A stretch of 64,000 bases of DNA from Agrypnia vestita (GCA_016648135.1 JADDOH010010112.1:38379-102378), one strand, 5' to 3'; shown: positions 33,176 through 43,887, numbered from the stretch's first letter. Notes: a model not told the origin generated them from the sequence alone. Translations and numbers: made by a program.

Positions 33176-33477
33176 TAAGATATATCTATTAAGATACATC
33201 AACTTATCATTTTAATCCAATGCGCTATTTATAATTGCGGTAATCTTTGCTATTGCATCCTGTGTAGGTACCAACTCCTGTGATACAACCAAATTGATTT
33301 CTATTTATTATGTTAAATTTGTTTATAAAACTGGTTAGACAATTTTTAAGAATTTTTTCATATATTTTGCAATGTTTGAGACTAACGAGATTGGTCGGTA
33401 ATTGTTAATATCTTCAGGGTCTCCAGCCCTATAAATTGCGATTACTATCGTTTGTTTATAGTTCGCAGTGAAAATGC

Positions 33478-33593
33478 AGTGGTTTGGCCAGCCTACTGTG
33501 GAGCTGTTCCGGGCCGCAGTAAACAAGGTCCGCATAGCCAACATGATAGCCAACGTCCGGTAAACGGACAGGGCACGAGAAGAAGAAGAAGAA
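33478..33593 (+). mobile_element. RTE 3'-end insertion (116 bp)
   Basis: It encodes VELFRAAVNKVRIANMIANV and the typical GACAGGGCACGAGAAGAAG tail of the lineage seen at 12500-12860. GTGAAAATGC (33468-33477) and GTGAGAATGC (33594-33603) flank it as a target duplication with one mismatch. It sits inside the minus-strand Jockey reverse transcriptase. Confidence 0.8.
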
Positions 33594-33784
33594 GTGAGAA
33601 TGCCCCACCGAAAGCTTTGTTTATTATAGGCGCAATTAGAATATTTATAATAGAGCTTGTCCATTTTAGTAATTCAGTTGTTAAGTTGTCGTACCCTGGT
33701 GATGATCCTCCTTTTAAATTCATAATTTTTTTATTTCTTCTGGGTTAGTTGGCTGGAATGTTATTTCCAATAGCTGTAGATTAA

Positions 33785-34215
33785 TAATTACTTACTTACT
33801 TACTTACTTACCATCACGCCGTTTCCCCGCGGGGGTAGGCAGAGAGGATAGATCGCCATACTCTTCTGTCCTGAGATACAACTTTCGCTTCGTCTACATT
33901 CATACATCTTCGCATGCAAGCTCGACGGTTGTTCAGGCTTCTAACAGGACCATCTTCCAGTATCTGGTTAATCTGGTCATGCCACGTCTTCCGTGGTCGC
34001 CCTCTCTTTCTGGCGCCGTCAACACTTGCATCATATATCTTTCTTACCATTCTTTCCTCATTCATTCGCTCAACATGCCCAAACCACCTGAGCGACCCTA
34101 TTTTTATTCTCTTTATTATACTACGATCAGCTTTACATTCATTCCTAATATCTTCATTCTTTACTCTATCATACATGGATTTACCACACATAAAATGCAG
34201 GTCCGATGAGATGAG
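33785..34215 (-). mobile_element. RTE-type LINE 3' end with (AAGT)n tail
   Basis: On the minus strand MCGKSMYDRVKNEDIRNE, LRWFGHVERMNEERMVRKIY, GRPRKTWHDQINQILEDGPV, VWRSILSAYPRGETA and a stop, followed by a (AAGT)n tail at 33788-33810. It is the best-preserved copy of the family at 8668-9540 and is 5'-truncated. Confidence 0.9.
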
Positions 34216-34900
34216 GTCCCTTAGATTAATAATAACAATTATTAATATATAAAAGAAAGTTCCAGTAATATTATATGTACCCAGTATAAAAGGTCCAGTA
34301 ATATTGTATCTAGGCATCTTGTGAGATTCCCGTATTGGAAACCTTTACGGTAGCACAAGCAATGTTTTCTGGCCGGCGGCCAAGCAGTGCATTTCCACTC
34401 TCCTTACGGTTTGCCGTGAAATATGAATTCACCGGATATTTTAATGTTGCTTTTGCTTTTCGGCAAATTATTTACTCCCGTTATTATTTCTACAGAAACG
34501 TCCGACTAAAAAGGCTTAAAATATTTTTGAGTGCACTCCGAGAAGGCGAAGTGCATTTTAAAATGTTTTCGTCGTCTTGACGCATTGGCCGTGAATTTGT
34601 GTCGCTGGGGTCGCACCGTACAGGAGCCTGAAATTTCGGCACAAATTAGTGATTTTTTTTTTACAAGAAGGTGATTTTTTTATTATTGGCAAGCAATAAA
34701 TTATTTTTTTATATATATACTTAAGTAAGGTACTTATATAGGGAGAAATAATGAGCCGAATACACCGCTCTAAATGGCTCCAATAATTACTAAAACCATG
34801 GGCGGCGTAGGCGCACGGCATCCGAGAATAAAAACACGGAATGTTAGACATAGTGACTAGCGGAGCCCAGCTAATGGCTGACGGGCGCGCCATTGAGGCC
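34216..34900. other. Unassigned intron sequence
   Basis: CCAGTAATATT occurs twice (34262 and 34291). Open frames at 34335-34580 (+) and 34558-34926 (-) carry no known domain. Confidence 0.4.
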
Positions 34901-34959
34901 TCTGACACCTGACGAGAATCGAGCATGGACTGGTTTTCAGCTATTCTCCCGCAGGTACA

Positions 34960-35060
34960 GTGATTGGGTACCCGCCACTTTCCCAGGACCGTTTTATGAG
35001 CTTACACTGACATATCGGTCCTTCTCACGCGTCGCCCGGTTGACAGTTTTTTTGCTCTAA
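34960..35060 (+). repeat. Dispersed repeat shared with 47600-47700
   Basis: TACCCGCCACTTTCCCAGGA and CCGTTTTATGAGC..ATATCGGTCCTTCTC recur at 47605-47670 in the same orientation (CCAGGACCGTTTTATAAGC, then ATATCGGTCCTTCTCG). The element type is unknown. Confidence 0.5.
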
Positions 35061-35119
35061 AAGCTATCTCCATGCTGGACCGTGTATAGGGCGGCCTTGC
35101 AGGGAGATGCGAGCAAAGC

Positions 35120-35860
35120 TCAATCACCGTCCCACTCTCGCAGAAATAAAATCTTTATTAGTTTGATCAATTCAGTTACATTGTTATATAGATATATAAG
35201 ATAAAAAGATTTATGCATACAGGTTACAAAGGACACGGATACAGTACAAGAGCAAGAGAGACAATACTAAGACTAACACGTGTAGATTCAAGTGAGGGGA
35301 CAGGAAGCCATTTTGACACCACTCCCTATAGGGGAAGAAGAAGAAGAGAAAAATGGAGTTCAATCCAAAGGCGCCACAGATCCACGGTCCCACGCAAAAT
35401 CCTCGGAGCAGCTCCCAGCGAGTTACCCACTCCCTCACGAATTCCCGAAAGAGTACAGATAAGGACCACTGCCACCCCACGCCGCTACCACTCTGTCACC
35501 TCTTTACACCGCCGCCCTCGCCGCCGCCGCCTACATCGTGACCTGCCCTCGCACCCTGCTGCTGCTCTCGCTGCCGCCCTGCCACGGCCGCCGCCCACGG
35601 ATACCAGCCGCCACTGTTGCGACAGCTCGCTCGACCGCACCTTGCCATTGTGTGCCTGACCTCCTGTTCTCTTTGTACTGTGAAACAGACACTTTCTTCC
35701 CATGTACAATCTACTGAACCATTTTATTATTGATAATTTGTCGTGAAAATAAACATTGTTTCTCCACGGCTCGCCTTTAAGTGTGCCCGTTTGATATCCC
35801 TGTGTCAGTACATATCAAAGTATTGTTTTGTCCCGTGAAGCTCCTCCGCCATGACTGAGA
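35120..35860 (-). other. Unidentified GC-rich block, possible LTR piece
   Basis: The block has CCGCCGCC runs (35510-35600) and several overlapping low-complexity frames (35213-35659 +, 35485-35709 -). On the minus strand it could begin TGTACTGACACAGGG and carries AATAAA near its end (about 35150), which would fit a terminal repeat, but no retroviral-type gene adjoins it. I do not identify it. Confidence 0.3.
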
Positions 35861-36239
35861 TGCTAATTTCCCCAGATTGGTGTGATACAAAAAAGAAGAT
35901 CACGCACTCGTAACGAAATAAAACACATCCAATTCAAAAAAAGCCGTATTTGACAATATTGGCAACAATTTGATAAAACAAATCCCAAAAATTTAAACCA
36001 CAGACCACGAAATTAAATAGACAAGAAGTAACGTACATTTTTTATCAGCAATTAGACACCATGTCCCGTGCCAATACGTTCGGTTTGTTTAAAAAATTAC
36101 TATGAGCTTGTTAATTTTTAAACAATTTTGGAAAGGTCAAACTATATACTCATAAAAATTATACGATCTTAGTAAATAAGTCGCGCTTTATTAAAAAATA
36201 CGTTTTTACTTAAGAGACTCGGTTTGGGACAAGAATAAT

Positions 36240-36430
36240 TCTTTACATGTTAAATAAACCGGATATTTTATATGAACATGTATTTTACAGAGAAGCGAAT
36301 CTCGACGTTTCGCTGAAGTCTTATTCAGCTTCATCAGAAATGTAGGCCGAACTAATTATTTCTTCCGAGGTCGTAAATTAAATGCACTTTATTGTGGAAT
36401 GTTCACTTTTTCTAGGATAGAGGCGACGTC
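36240..36430 (-). mobile_element. Penelope-like terminal repeat, solo
   Basis: ATTTTACAGAGAAGCGAATC, TCGACGTTTCGCTGAAG, TATTCAGCTTCATCAGAAAT and TGCACTTTATTGTGGAATGT..AGAGGCGACGTC match the arms of 57524-58136. On the minus strand 36337-36307 has CTGATGA, a GCTGAA/TTCAGC stem and GAAAC. Confidence 0.75.
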
Positions 36431-36448
36431 TCTTAAAGTATGCCTAGA

Positions 36449-36923
36449 CTAGCTGGTCGTACCCGGCGTTACACGGGTTAAGGATTAATTAAAAAATAAG
36501 TTTGTGAGGGAAAACAAAGGGTCCGCTGTTCTCTAAAAAACAATGTTTCCATCTAATGTTAACATAATTTATTGTAACACAACTGTAATACTTAGATATA
36601 TGTTATCGCAGACTTTTTTGTAGATATTGATGTCTTCTATAAAACTGTAGAACATTACTTTGCTCTATTGGCAATAATTTCCGCAGCGTACGCAATATAA
36701 GGTTTTTTTTCGTAATTTTTTCACACGTTGGGTTACATTATCGAAGTTTTCATACGGATCCCTAACATTTTTGAAAATATTCTAAAGCCTATGTTCATCA
36801 GGGATAATGTAGTATTCTGAATGTGAAATAATTTTTCAAATCGGTTCAGTAGTTTCGGAGCCTATCCAATTCAAACACACAATCAAATTTTCTTTCCTTT
36901 CCTCTTTATAATATTAGTATAGA
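36449..36923 (-). mobile_element. Complete non-autonomous Helitron (Lep1-like)
   Basis: On the minus strand it starts TCTATACTAATATTATAAAG, contains CCGAAACTACTGAACCGATT and ends with a CCGTG..CGGG hairpin-like segment and CTAG. The flanks on that strand are A before and T after (36924 t, 36448 a), the Helitron signature. It is longer (475 bp) than the copy at 24192. Confidence 0.8.
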
Positions 36924-37364
36924 TTAGTGAAAGAGTCCGTTGAAAGAATTTTTTTTACACTTTTTATCACATTTAAATATAAGCGCGAGTTAAAAAAATT
37001 TCTTCATGTAATATATTTTACTGGGGCTGCAAATATCGCAAAATTATGGATATTTCTAGATGTGACATGGTACCAGAGTTAAGCTATTTAACACGGCGAA
37101 CTCAAAAGATTAGCCATCACTGGCTTGTATGGTATTAGATCTAATTTCCTTGCACAAACTGGCCATCAGAGTGGAACTGATTTTCATCAGCTAACGGAGG
37201 GTATCTGGAGAAATTAGACACTTCAAGCAAATTGTTCCGCCTTGCATCCCAAGTCATTCTGGATAACGAGACTCTTTGGATAAAAATTCAATTTTACCAG
37301 TCGACACGTTTTCCTACTTTCTAGCTAGTGACCTCTCCGAAATGAAACTTGTAATAGAAGAGCC
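36924..37364. other. No recognised feature
   Basis: Unassigned intron sequence between the Helitron and the inverted repeat. Confidence 0.45.
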
Positions 37365-38345
37365 AGCGACTTGACTTATACTTAAACCTGAAATATTTTC
37401 TTTGCATGTGCACTACAGTAGGTAAGAAGGTTTGGATATTATAATATTTGAGTTCGAGGGATTTTGGCAGATAACAGGTACCTATACACTCTACATAGGT
37501 ACTAAAAAATATGTAAGTTAAACCATAAAATTAGAGATGGGTCGTTCATGGACGAACTGTTCTGGTCGTTCACTAGTCAAATGGATGAAAAATAATTCAT
37601 TCATTAAAGTGTGCTGAAAATTTTGAAATTTTGGGTAGTTAAAATTTTGTGTCGGTTGGGGGATAAAATTGTTCGTTTCGGGAAGCTGATGTAGATAAAA
37701 CGAGATTTTGTGATGAAAACTGTTCACTTACAGATAGGGATGGGTAAAAAATATCGATATTTTTATCCGGCTACCTTTTTTTTCCAGTGACCTTTTTTTT
37801 CACCAAAAGCTTTTTCCCCTTAATTTTGTAACATTTTTAGATGGAATCAAAATATTCAAATAACTACTGAACGATTTAAAGTGAATAGTTCATTTGACTG
37901 AACGATCTGGTGAACGCTAGTTCAGTTAACTGAACTGAAATTCTCATCTCTACATGAAATATAAGGTATCAGGTAATGTTGTTAAATAGTGGCCCGAATA
38001 AGATACATAAAATTCAGATTTGTTACTATAATGTAAATGACATGGTTATTTACAGAGCTTCAAAGAAATGACTAGAGAAAAGCATCTGGCAATGATTGAC
38101 ATTAGTGTGTAGAATCTACTGTCCCGTTCAATGTATAAAAAATCAAGTTAATTATTTTTACGTTTAACTTAGCAATTTTTTTGTTCCTGTATTATCTGTT
38201 ATCTGCTGAAATCCCCCAAACTCAAATGTTATAATATTCAAACCTTCTTACCTACTATAGTTTTTATCTTCTTCTTATATAGTCTTACCTACTATACATT
38301 TACAGAAAATATTGCAGGTTTGATACTATAACGTAAGTCTGGCGG
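37365..38345. mobile_element. Element with >100-bp inverted ends, hAT MITE nested
   Basis: AAACCTGAAATATTTTCTTT..GGTAAGAAGGTTTGGATATT, then GAGGGATTTTGGCAGATAAC (37385-37480) is mirrored by GTTATCTGCTGAAATCCCCC..AATATTCAAACCTTCTTACC, then AAAATATTGCAGGTTTGAT (38205-38325). A third partial copy is 42000-42110. The hAT MITE 37532-37952 lies between the arms. Confidence 0.65.
37532..37952 (+). mobile_element. hAT MITE (TAGAGATGGG family), 421 bp
   Basis: It starts TAGAGATGGGTCGTTC and ends CTCATCTCTA. CATAAAAT before it and CATGAAAT after it are an 8-bp target duplication with one mismatch. Inside are many GAAC/GTTC short palindromes (CAGTTAACTGAACTG). It has no coding capacity. Relatives are 60623-61201, 54104-54195 and 60358-60511. 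Confidence 0.85.
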
Positions 38346-38449
38346 TCACTAACCAAAGTCTATAAGAATGATTATAATTATTGAATTGGATAGGACCACA
38401 AACTATTTAACTTCTTCAATAACAGAATATTAACTTTGGGTAACATTAT

Positions 38450-39345
38450 TTTATTTTTTTTTAATTTAAAGACTATCGACAGGTCAGAATGACCCTAATG
38501 GATAGTCATTTAGGACAAGGTGATTAGTACAGTTACAATATACGATAATACATTAAAATAAAACATTAATACATTATACAATATAAGTATAGTACAATAA
38601 GTGATTACAAGATGAACGGAGTTCACATTCTCCGCACGACATAATAGGCATGTTGGCTCCCAGGTCAACTACTCAGAAAATGTGTACCCGCGCTTTGTGG
38701 CTATAAATTTTTTATTTAGGTTGATTTCTGAAGAATCCGTCTTACACGCTCAAACTATTTTCGGTCAGGAGCGATATAAATTATCTCTTAAACTGAGGTT
38801 GTGTCATGTGAAATATGTCGATGTTGGGGTTATATGACGTGACCTCGTTTAGCATTCTAGGTAGAAGAGAGAAATTACCTGTGTTGGTGTTGTAGACCTT
38901 TGTGTAGAATAGTGTTTTGGATTTCAGAGACCGGGCAGATATATTAATATCTATTTTCGAGAGTATTGAGGGCGAGTCTAGTTTGTTGTTTACTATTTTG
39001 TGGAGTGTCATAAGGTCTGTGATTTTTCGTCTTTTTTCTAATGAGATTATATGGAAATTTTTGAGTCGTTTGTCGTATGTATCGAGCAACTCATTTAGGC
39101 CTTGTCTGTGTGTCAGTGATTTAGGGAATTTTTTCTGGATTTTTTCGACTCTGTAGTTGTGAATTTCGTAATTGGGTGACCAAATTATTGATGAGAACTC
39201 CAGTAGGCTTCTGATGAGGGATTTGTAGATAGCAATTGGAGCGGCTGTGTCGTGGAATTCTTTCGTTGCTCTGAGGACGAAGCCGAGAGTTTTGGATACT
39301 CGCCTAGATATATCGTCTATGTGGTGGGTATATTTATAGTAATAA
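38450..39345 (-). mobile_element. Jockey-type LINE 3' end
   Basis: Frame 39404-38781 encodes DDISRRVSKTLGFVLRA, YKSLIRSLLEFSSIIWSP, VEKIQKKFPKSL, KITDLMTLHKIVNN and ends NIDIFHMTQPQFKR then a stop. A ~300-bp 3' UTR and an A/T-rich tail follow near 38450. It is truncated upstream at about 39345. Confidence 0.88.
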
Positions 39346-39349
39346 CAAC

Positions 39350-39430
39350 AAAATACTTTGTATAAACTACTATTTATTGAATTATCAATATGTTTCGGGG
39401 CCAATGATCGCTATATCAAAAAACAACGTA
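39350..39430 (-). mobile_element. Decayed Penelope-like terminus
   Basis: TATTTATTGAATTATCAATA, TGTTTCGGGGCCAATGATC match the PLE end at 30700-30740 and the relic at 15110-15200. The hammerhead-like core is degraded. Confidence 0.45.
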
Positions 39431-39639
39431 TTGTGAAAATTAAAAATCAAAGTATAGACATTAACAATAACAAAAGCCAAGTAAATCGAAAAAAATTTAA
39501 GAAATTGATTTTCGTAATTCGTAAGATCGTAATCGATTTTTTGACATTACCTGTGCAGTATCGTGATTACTAACTTTAATGGAAATAACTACCAAATCAT
39601 GTATAAAGTGTATAGAAACGTAGTTATACCAGACTATTG

Positions 39640-40100
39640 TTAGACCCACGATAATGTATGACTTCGAATGCTGGACTTTGTACAACTCCTACTCTAAGCA
39701 ACTCGAAATAGCAGAAATGCTTAGATGGTCGACAGGAGTAACACTAAAAGATAGGATTAAAAGTTCACGCATTCGTGGTAGCCTGGGTGTCACGGACATG
39801 AACAGTAAGCAGGAGGAGAGACAGTTGAGATGGTACAGGCATATAAAACGGAGACCACCAGACCACACAGTGAAGCAGGCAATATCTTTGGAGCTTCATC
39901 GACAGTCATCCAGAGGAAGATCAAAGAACTCCTGGATGACTCAGTGCTCCAAAATATTACAGAGAAACGGCCTGCATGAAAGCGATACCCAGAACCGAAA
40001 AAAATATAACCTGAGAACGAGAAGAGCCGACCCCAACAACCTTCCTAGGCAACGAGTTGGGACAGTGCAAGGAAGAAGATGTGAAAAATGTATAGTTATA
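39640..40100 (+). mobile_element. RTE-type LINE, C-terminus
   Basis: Frame 39654-40103 encodes FECWTLYNSYSKQLEIAEM, RIKSSRIRGSLGVTDM, RQLRWYRHIKRRPPDHTVK and SRGRSKNSWMTQCSKILQR, a lineage distinct from the other RTE copies here. It is one open frame but 5'-truncated. Confidence 0.82.
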
Positions 40101-40104
40101 TAAT

Positions 40105-40215
40105 ACTTAATAATGCATAGTCATCCACTTTACATAAATGTTAAAAGTTTCAGAGCTCTTGCTAGTCCGATAGTTGGCGAAAAATCAATTACAAGATTTC
40201 ACACAGCAAACAATT
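40105..40215 (+). repeat. Short dispersed repeat, copy 2
   Basis: Second copy of the repeat at 13100-13240 (AATGCATAGTCATCCAC, GTTTCAGAGCTCTTGCTAGT, AAATCAATTACAAGATTTC). Confidence 0.6.
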
Positions 40216-40310
40216 AACTCGCCTCATCCACATTCATACATCTTCACATGCAAGCTCGTAGATTGTTGAAGCTCCTTACAAGACAATTTCTTTTACCAGG
40301 TCATAAGTCA
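40215..40310 (-). mobile_element. RTE-type LINE sliver
   Basis: CTCGCCTCATCCACATTCAT, ACATCTTCACATGCAAGCTC and TTGTTGAAGCTCCTTACA match 33885-33945. Confidence 0.6.
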
Positions 40311-40486
40311 TTGTATAGTTTCTGAGCTACACGGTCTCCCTTCTGCTCACATCATATCAGCCTTGATGTTAGTCTAAACATCGGCAGAAAGGCCGTAGAA
40401 CAGTGCAAACTAGAAGATTCTGAACGGCCGTAAAAGCCTAAGAACATTTTTTAACGTATTTCGACATTTACGTGATGAATATGCCC

Positions 40487-40580
40487 GTTTTTTTAATTTT
40501 ATTTTATTTAACGCTTCAATAAGGCCTATTACAAAACGAAGCACATCACAAAAAGACCCAGGCTTGAGAAAATAACATAA
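40487..40580 (-). mobile_element. SINE-2 3' part
   Basis: ACGCTTCAATAAGGCC, ACATCACAAAAAGACCCAGG and CTTGAGAAAATAACATA match 46580-46645. The tRNA-like head is absent. Confidence 0.6.
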
Positions 40581-40619
40581 AGGGTTATTCAAATGATACA
40601 TTCAATTTCTTAACTCTTT

Positions 40620-41335
40620 ATTTCAAAACTGCGATCTAGTGACGAATATGAAGTAAATTATATTTGATAATACTCATAGTTTAATTTACAAATACAGGAT
40701 AGAAATATTCAACGCGACCCCCTTTGGTTACATGGCAACATCTTATCAATAAGCTAAACTTATTCCACACCCGATGAAGCATGTACAGTTATTAGAATAT
40801 AATAGAAATTGGTTATACCAACAACAAATGGCACGATGCACTACAGTTGTCGACTCAGTTTTACATAACTCGCAAACACAGAAAACCTTGTGCTGCAAAG
40901 TAGCCAATTTACCTACAACCATCGGTCGTTAACGGAACTTTGCGGATCAATCTTCAGATCTAGATCATTCCAATACAATGTTCGGTTGAGGAAATATAGC
41001 GGTTTGAAATTGAGTCCATCATTTACACGTTTTACCAGAAATCGAACATGAAACCTCTTGGTTTTTTGCTTTTATAATTACCTCAATTCCATTTATTACG
41101 AATAACCTTCATTTTTTATAGAAGTGGGATTCGTTTTGTTTGTTATGTCATTACTGTTTTCAGAATCCATAATGATGATAATTTTCATTTCCACAGGCTA
41201 GGGGGAGGTACAGGAGGAACCATATCGCACCACCTGGCTTGGAGAACAAGCGGCGCTCCTGACAGGTAAAGAAACATTTTCAGAATAAATAATTGTAGGT
41301 GTATATGGTTGTAGGTGACTTTTTTCCCAATTAAA
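40620..41335. other. No recognised feature
   Basis: Unassigned intron sequence. Confidence 0.45.
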
Positions 41336-41337
41336 AT

Positions 41338-41515
41338 AAAGATGCAAACGCGGAATAGATGTAGGTAACATCAATATTCTTACTATTATCAAACTAAGCT
41401 AAACGCTTGTGATATAAAGATAGAACTGACTTGGTGTTCTCCTGGAACGGGGCTCGAAACGCCGACCACTGGATCACTAGACAAGAGCCTTAACCGCCAG
41501 ATCAACAAGCTACTA
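41338..41515 (-). mobile_element. tRNA-derived SINE-1 copy
   Basis: The minus strand has the decayed head (GGTTAAGGCTCTTGTC; GTTTCGAGCCCC in place of the B box) and the body ATCACAAGCGTTTAGCTTAG, AATAGTAAGAATATTGATGT, CCGCGTTTGC. A hAT MITE follows within a few bases. Confidence 0.75.
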
Positions 41516-41520
41516 GATAT

Positions 41521-41696
41521 CAGGCGCGTGCAGTGGGAACAAGAAGCAGTACTTTTATTTAACCGTGTATTTGAGAAAAAATATCGAAATTAAATATTTA
41601 TCAGGCGTATATTCTCTTATTTCGGTTTCTTTTCAAAATATATGCTTAGGAAAAGTCTTGCTTCTTGTTCCCACTGCACGCCCCTGCTAGATATAT
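41521..41696. mobile_element. hAT-type foldback MITE with perfect 8-bp duplication
   Basis: CAGGCGCGTGCAGTGGGAAC, AAGAAGC at the left and GCTTCTTGTTCCCACTGCAC, GCCCCTG at the right are inverted repeats of about 28 bp. CTAGATAT flanks both sides (41513-41520 and 41697-41704). It is 176 bp with no coding. A single related end (CAGTGGCGTGCAGTGG) is at about 44430. Confidence 0.88.
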
Positions 41697-41999
41697 ACGT
41701 AAGAAGTATCACGTATATACCGGTTGTGGTCGGTGACTTTTTATAGAAGGGATGCTGGATAATAAGTTTATGCCTAGTATAAAATATTTCCAGTATCCAG
41801 AATGTTCTTCCCCAAACGGTCAAAACACAAAACTTTTAGGCTTTAATGATTTACTTATGCACTTACAGAATGCATTATTTTCAGTATTACAAACTTTCAA
41901 AATGCCTCACATAAACAAATTCTTCAAAACAATTTGTTGTGTATACAGTTTTCGAAGACCTTGACAGGCAGAACGACTTACACATTTTTTGTACCAGCA

Positions 42000-42110
42000 T
42001 TACCTGTTATCTGCCAAAATCCCCCAAAATCAAATGTAATAATATCCAAAACTTCTTAGAAAAAATATTTCAGGTTTGATACTATAATGTAAGTCTGATG
42101 GTCGCTGGCT
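42000..42110 (+). repeat. Partial copy of the 37365-38345 inverted end
   Basis: CTGTTATCTGCCAAAATCCC, CAAATGTAATAATATCCAAA and ATTTCAGGTTTGATACTATA match 38203-38330. Confidence 0.6.
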
Positions 42111-42560
42111 GCTACTCTGCTGAGATTTATGTCAACCAACATCTCTGAGACATCTCATTCTGCATTAACACTGTTTTCCTTCGTGTGCGCATAGTAATTT
42201 TCTTTCGAATCAGACCTCAATATTTAGTTGTGAAAAAATTTTACGTAAACGCTCTTTTAAAGATTCATTAAAATATTATGTTTTTCACCATTTTAATATT
42301 CAACTTTTGAAACATTTTTCGGGAAAATCTCGTTACCAAAGATGTATGCAGAGTAACGGCCCGGAGGTCGCGAACTTTAGACCCGACATTCTTTCCAGGA
42401 GCTGAAAATGTAACTGAAGGCGAAACAAAGGACTAAAGTTTTAATTAAAACAAATGTTAAACTTGGCGTCAACAAGTTTTATCGAACCGCGCAAAAAAAA
42501 ATTGGCATTTTTTAAAAATAAAATTTCACTAAATTGTGTGGCTGGTTGGAAGAAATTGCC
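42111..42560. other. No recognised feature
   Basis: Unassigned intron sequence. Confidence 0.45.
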
Positions 42561-42567
42561 AACTGGT

Positions 42568-42748
42568 AGGCCTCTTTCCATTTAAGAAAGACAATCGAAT
42601 TAGTTTGTGTAAGCCGTGCGTACGAGACACATTGTTTCGTCGTGTTGGTGTTTACACTCGTAAACACCGATACAACGAAACAATGTGCGTCGTACGCACG
42701 GCTTACATATACTAATTCGATTGTCTTTCTTAAATGGAAAGAGGTCTA
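42568..42748. mobile_element. Foldback MITE, nearly perfect 180-bp palindrome
   Basis: The left half AGGCCTCTTTCCATTTAAGA, AAGACAATCGAATTAG, GTAAGCCGTGCGTACGA is mirrored to TTCGATTGTCTTTCTTAAAT, GGAAAGAGGTCT, around a short centre near 42660. Same family as 26871-27009 and a half copy near 55640-55700. Confidence 0.88.
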
Positions 42749-43316
42749 ATAAACCCGCCATGTACTAATGCGTTTGCAAAAAGTGAATAAATATAAATAA
42801 ATAATACAGAACTCGCGCCCCCAGAATCTGAGATTTTAGCCCACTACGTCATGATAGGTTAACAAAGATGTGTTGATATTACCTTTGATACTCGCTCGAA
42901 TTTGTCAAAAGCTTTGTTGATCAGTTTTGAGTGGGAGGCTGTGATAAATACTCTATAGTCTGGGTGTTAATCTGAGCAATTTTCAATTTTTAAGCTTAAA
43001 GAGGTCCTGTTTTAAAGGTGATGGACAAGTTAGTTAAATTAACGGGATTTTAAAGTTCGTAAACAGGTATGATAATGTATAAATATTGAAAGTAATTAAG
43101 TAGTGAAATAGATTAACATATGATATAGTAAACATTTTATATGTTTGCATTCCAGCTATTTCTTATGGTGGTCACCATAAAACCGCTACTGTATTATTAA
43201 TATTAATATGTAAACAATAATAATATAATATTAATATTAAATTTATAATAATAATTGTATCGATATTGACCTCTTCGATATTGATCTTATCGCATTGAAA
43301 AAAATGCTATAGATTA

Positions 43317-43520
43317 TACGTGGGGTACAAAAGCAAAGGCAGCAATATCTAAAAAAATGCAGTCACCGAGGATAACTTATTTATAATGTACTAAATTCTA
43401 GATTTTATCTATCTTTCCCTTTCAAAATCCTATAAATTTATGGGCTTTGTATCCTATAAAATCTCGAATTCAGTACATTATATATGATTAGTCCTTTGCC
43501 TTTTTTATACCCCACATATG
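43317..43520. mobile_element. Foldback MITE (GTGGGGTACAAAAGC family)
   Basis: ACGTGGGGTACAAAAGCAAA and AATGTACTAAATTCTAGATT on the left are mirrored by AATCTCGAATTCAGTACATT and TTTTTTATACCCCACATAT on the right. A half copy is at 14505-14650. Confidence 0.75.
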
Positions 43521-43887
43521 TACATTATTCTAGCACCACTAAACTATTTCACCATAGCATTACTCGATTTACGGATTGAAAGCATCAACACTAAATTGAC
43601 TTGGCCAATCACTCACTGCATCTAATCTTCTTTTCCTCCACCTGTCTGATTCCTACCTACTCATCTTTTTACCCTATCCCTATTCTCGTGTTACAATCTA
43701 CACGCATTAATTATCTCTTTTCTTCATATTCTTTTCATATCCAGTAGCATTCCTTTCTTTAGTTGTTATTTTTTGTTGCTTACTATTAATTTGCAAATTA
43801 ACTTAAAAATATTATCTAACCCAACATTGTTCCCAATTTACTGTACCTTTACAATCTATGAATCTTTTTAATTTGCCTATGTTTTAC

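Larger units (their letters stand above)
30603..33187. mobile_element. 2.56-kb insertion bounded by 12-bp duplication
   Basis: TAAGATATATCT occurs at 30603-30614 and again at 33176-33187. Between them are the PLE inverted repeat and, at the right edge, the tail of SINE-1 with a poly-A run that abuts the right duplication, as expected for target-primed insertion. The surrounding LINE reading resumes on both sides. Confidence 0.75.
29755..33775 (-). mobile_element. Jockey-type LINE, interrupted by two insertions
   Basis: The minus-strand reading order is SPGYDNLTTELLKW (33700), YRAGDPEDINNYRPISL (33425-33375), a KILKNCLTSFINKFN and NQFG region (33350-33250), then after the insertion SWLKTYLSNRTQSVK (30600), the catalytic YADD (about 30425) and a TSSSTRSILNLKNPKY, FNSLPEELKK C-terminus (30000-29875). 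It is interrupted by 30615-33175 and by 33478-33593. Frameshifts show it is dead. Confidence 0.85.

Noticed and set aside
35213..35659. Arg/Pro-rich 148-residue frame as a gag or host protein
   Set aside because: Low-complexity CCGCCG composition, overlapping frames on both strands and no known motif; recorded only as an unidentified block.
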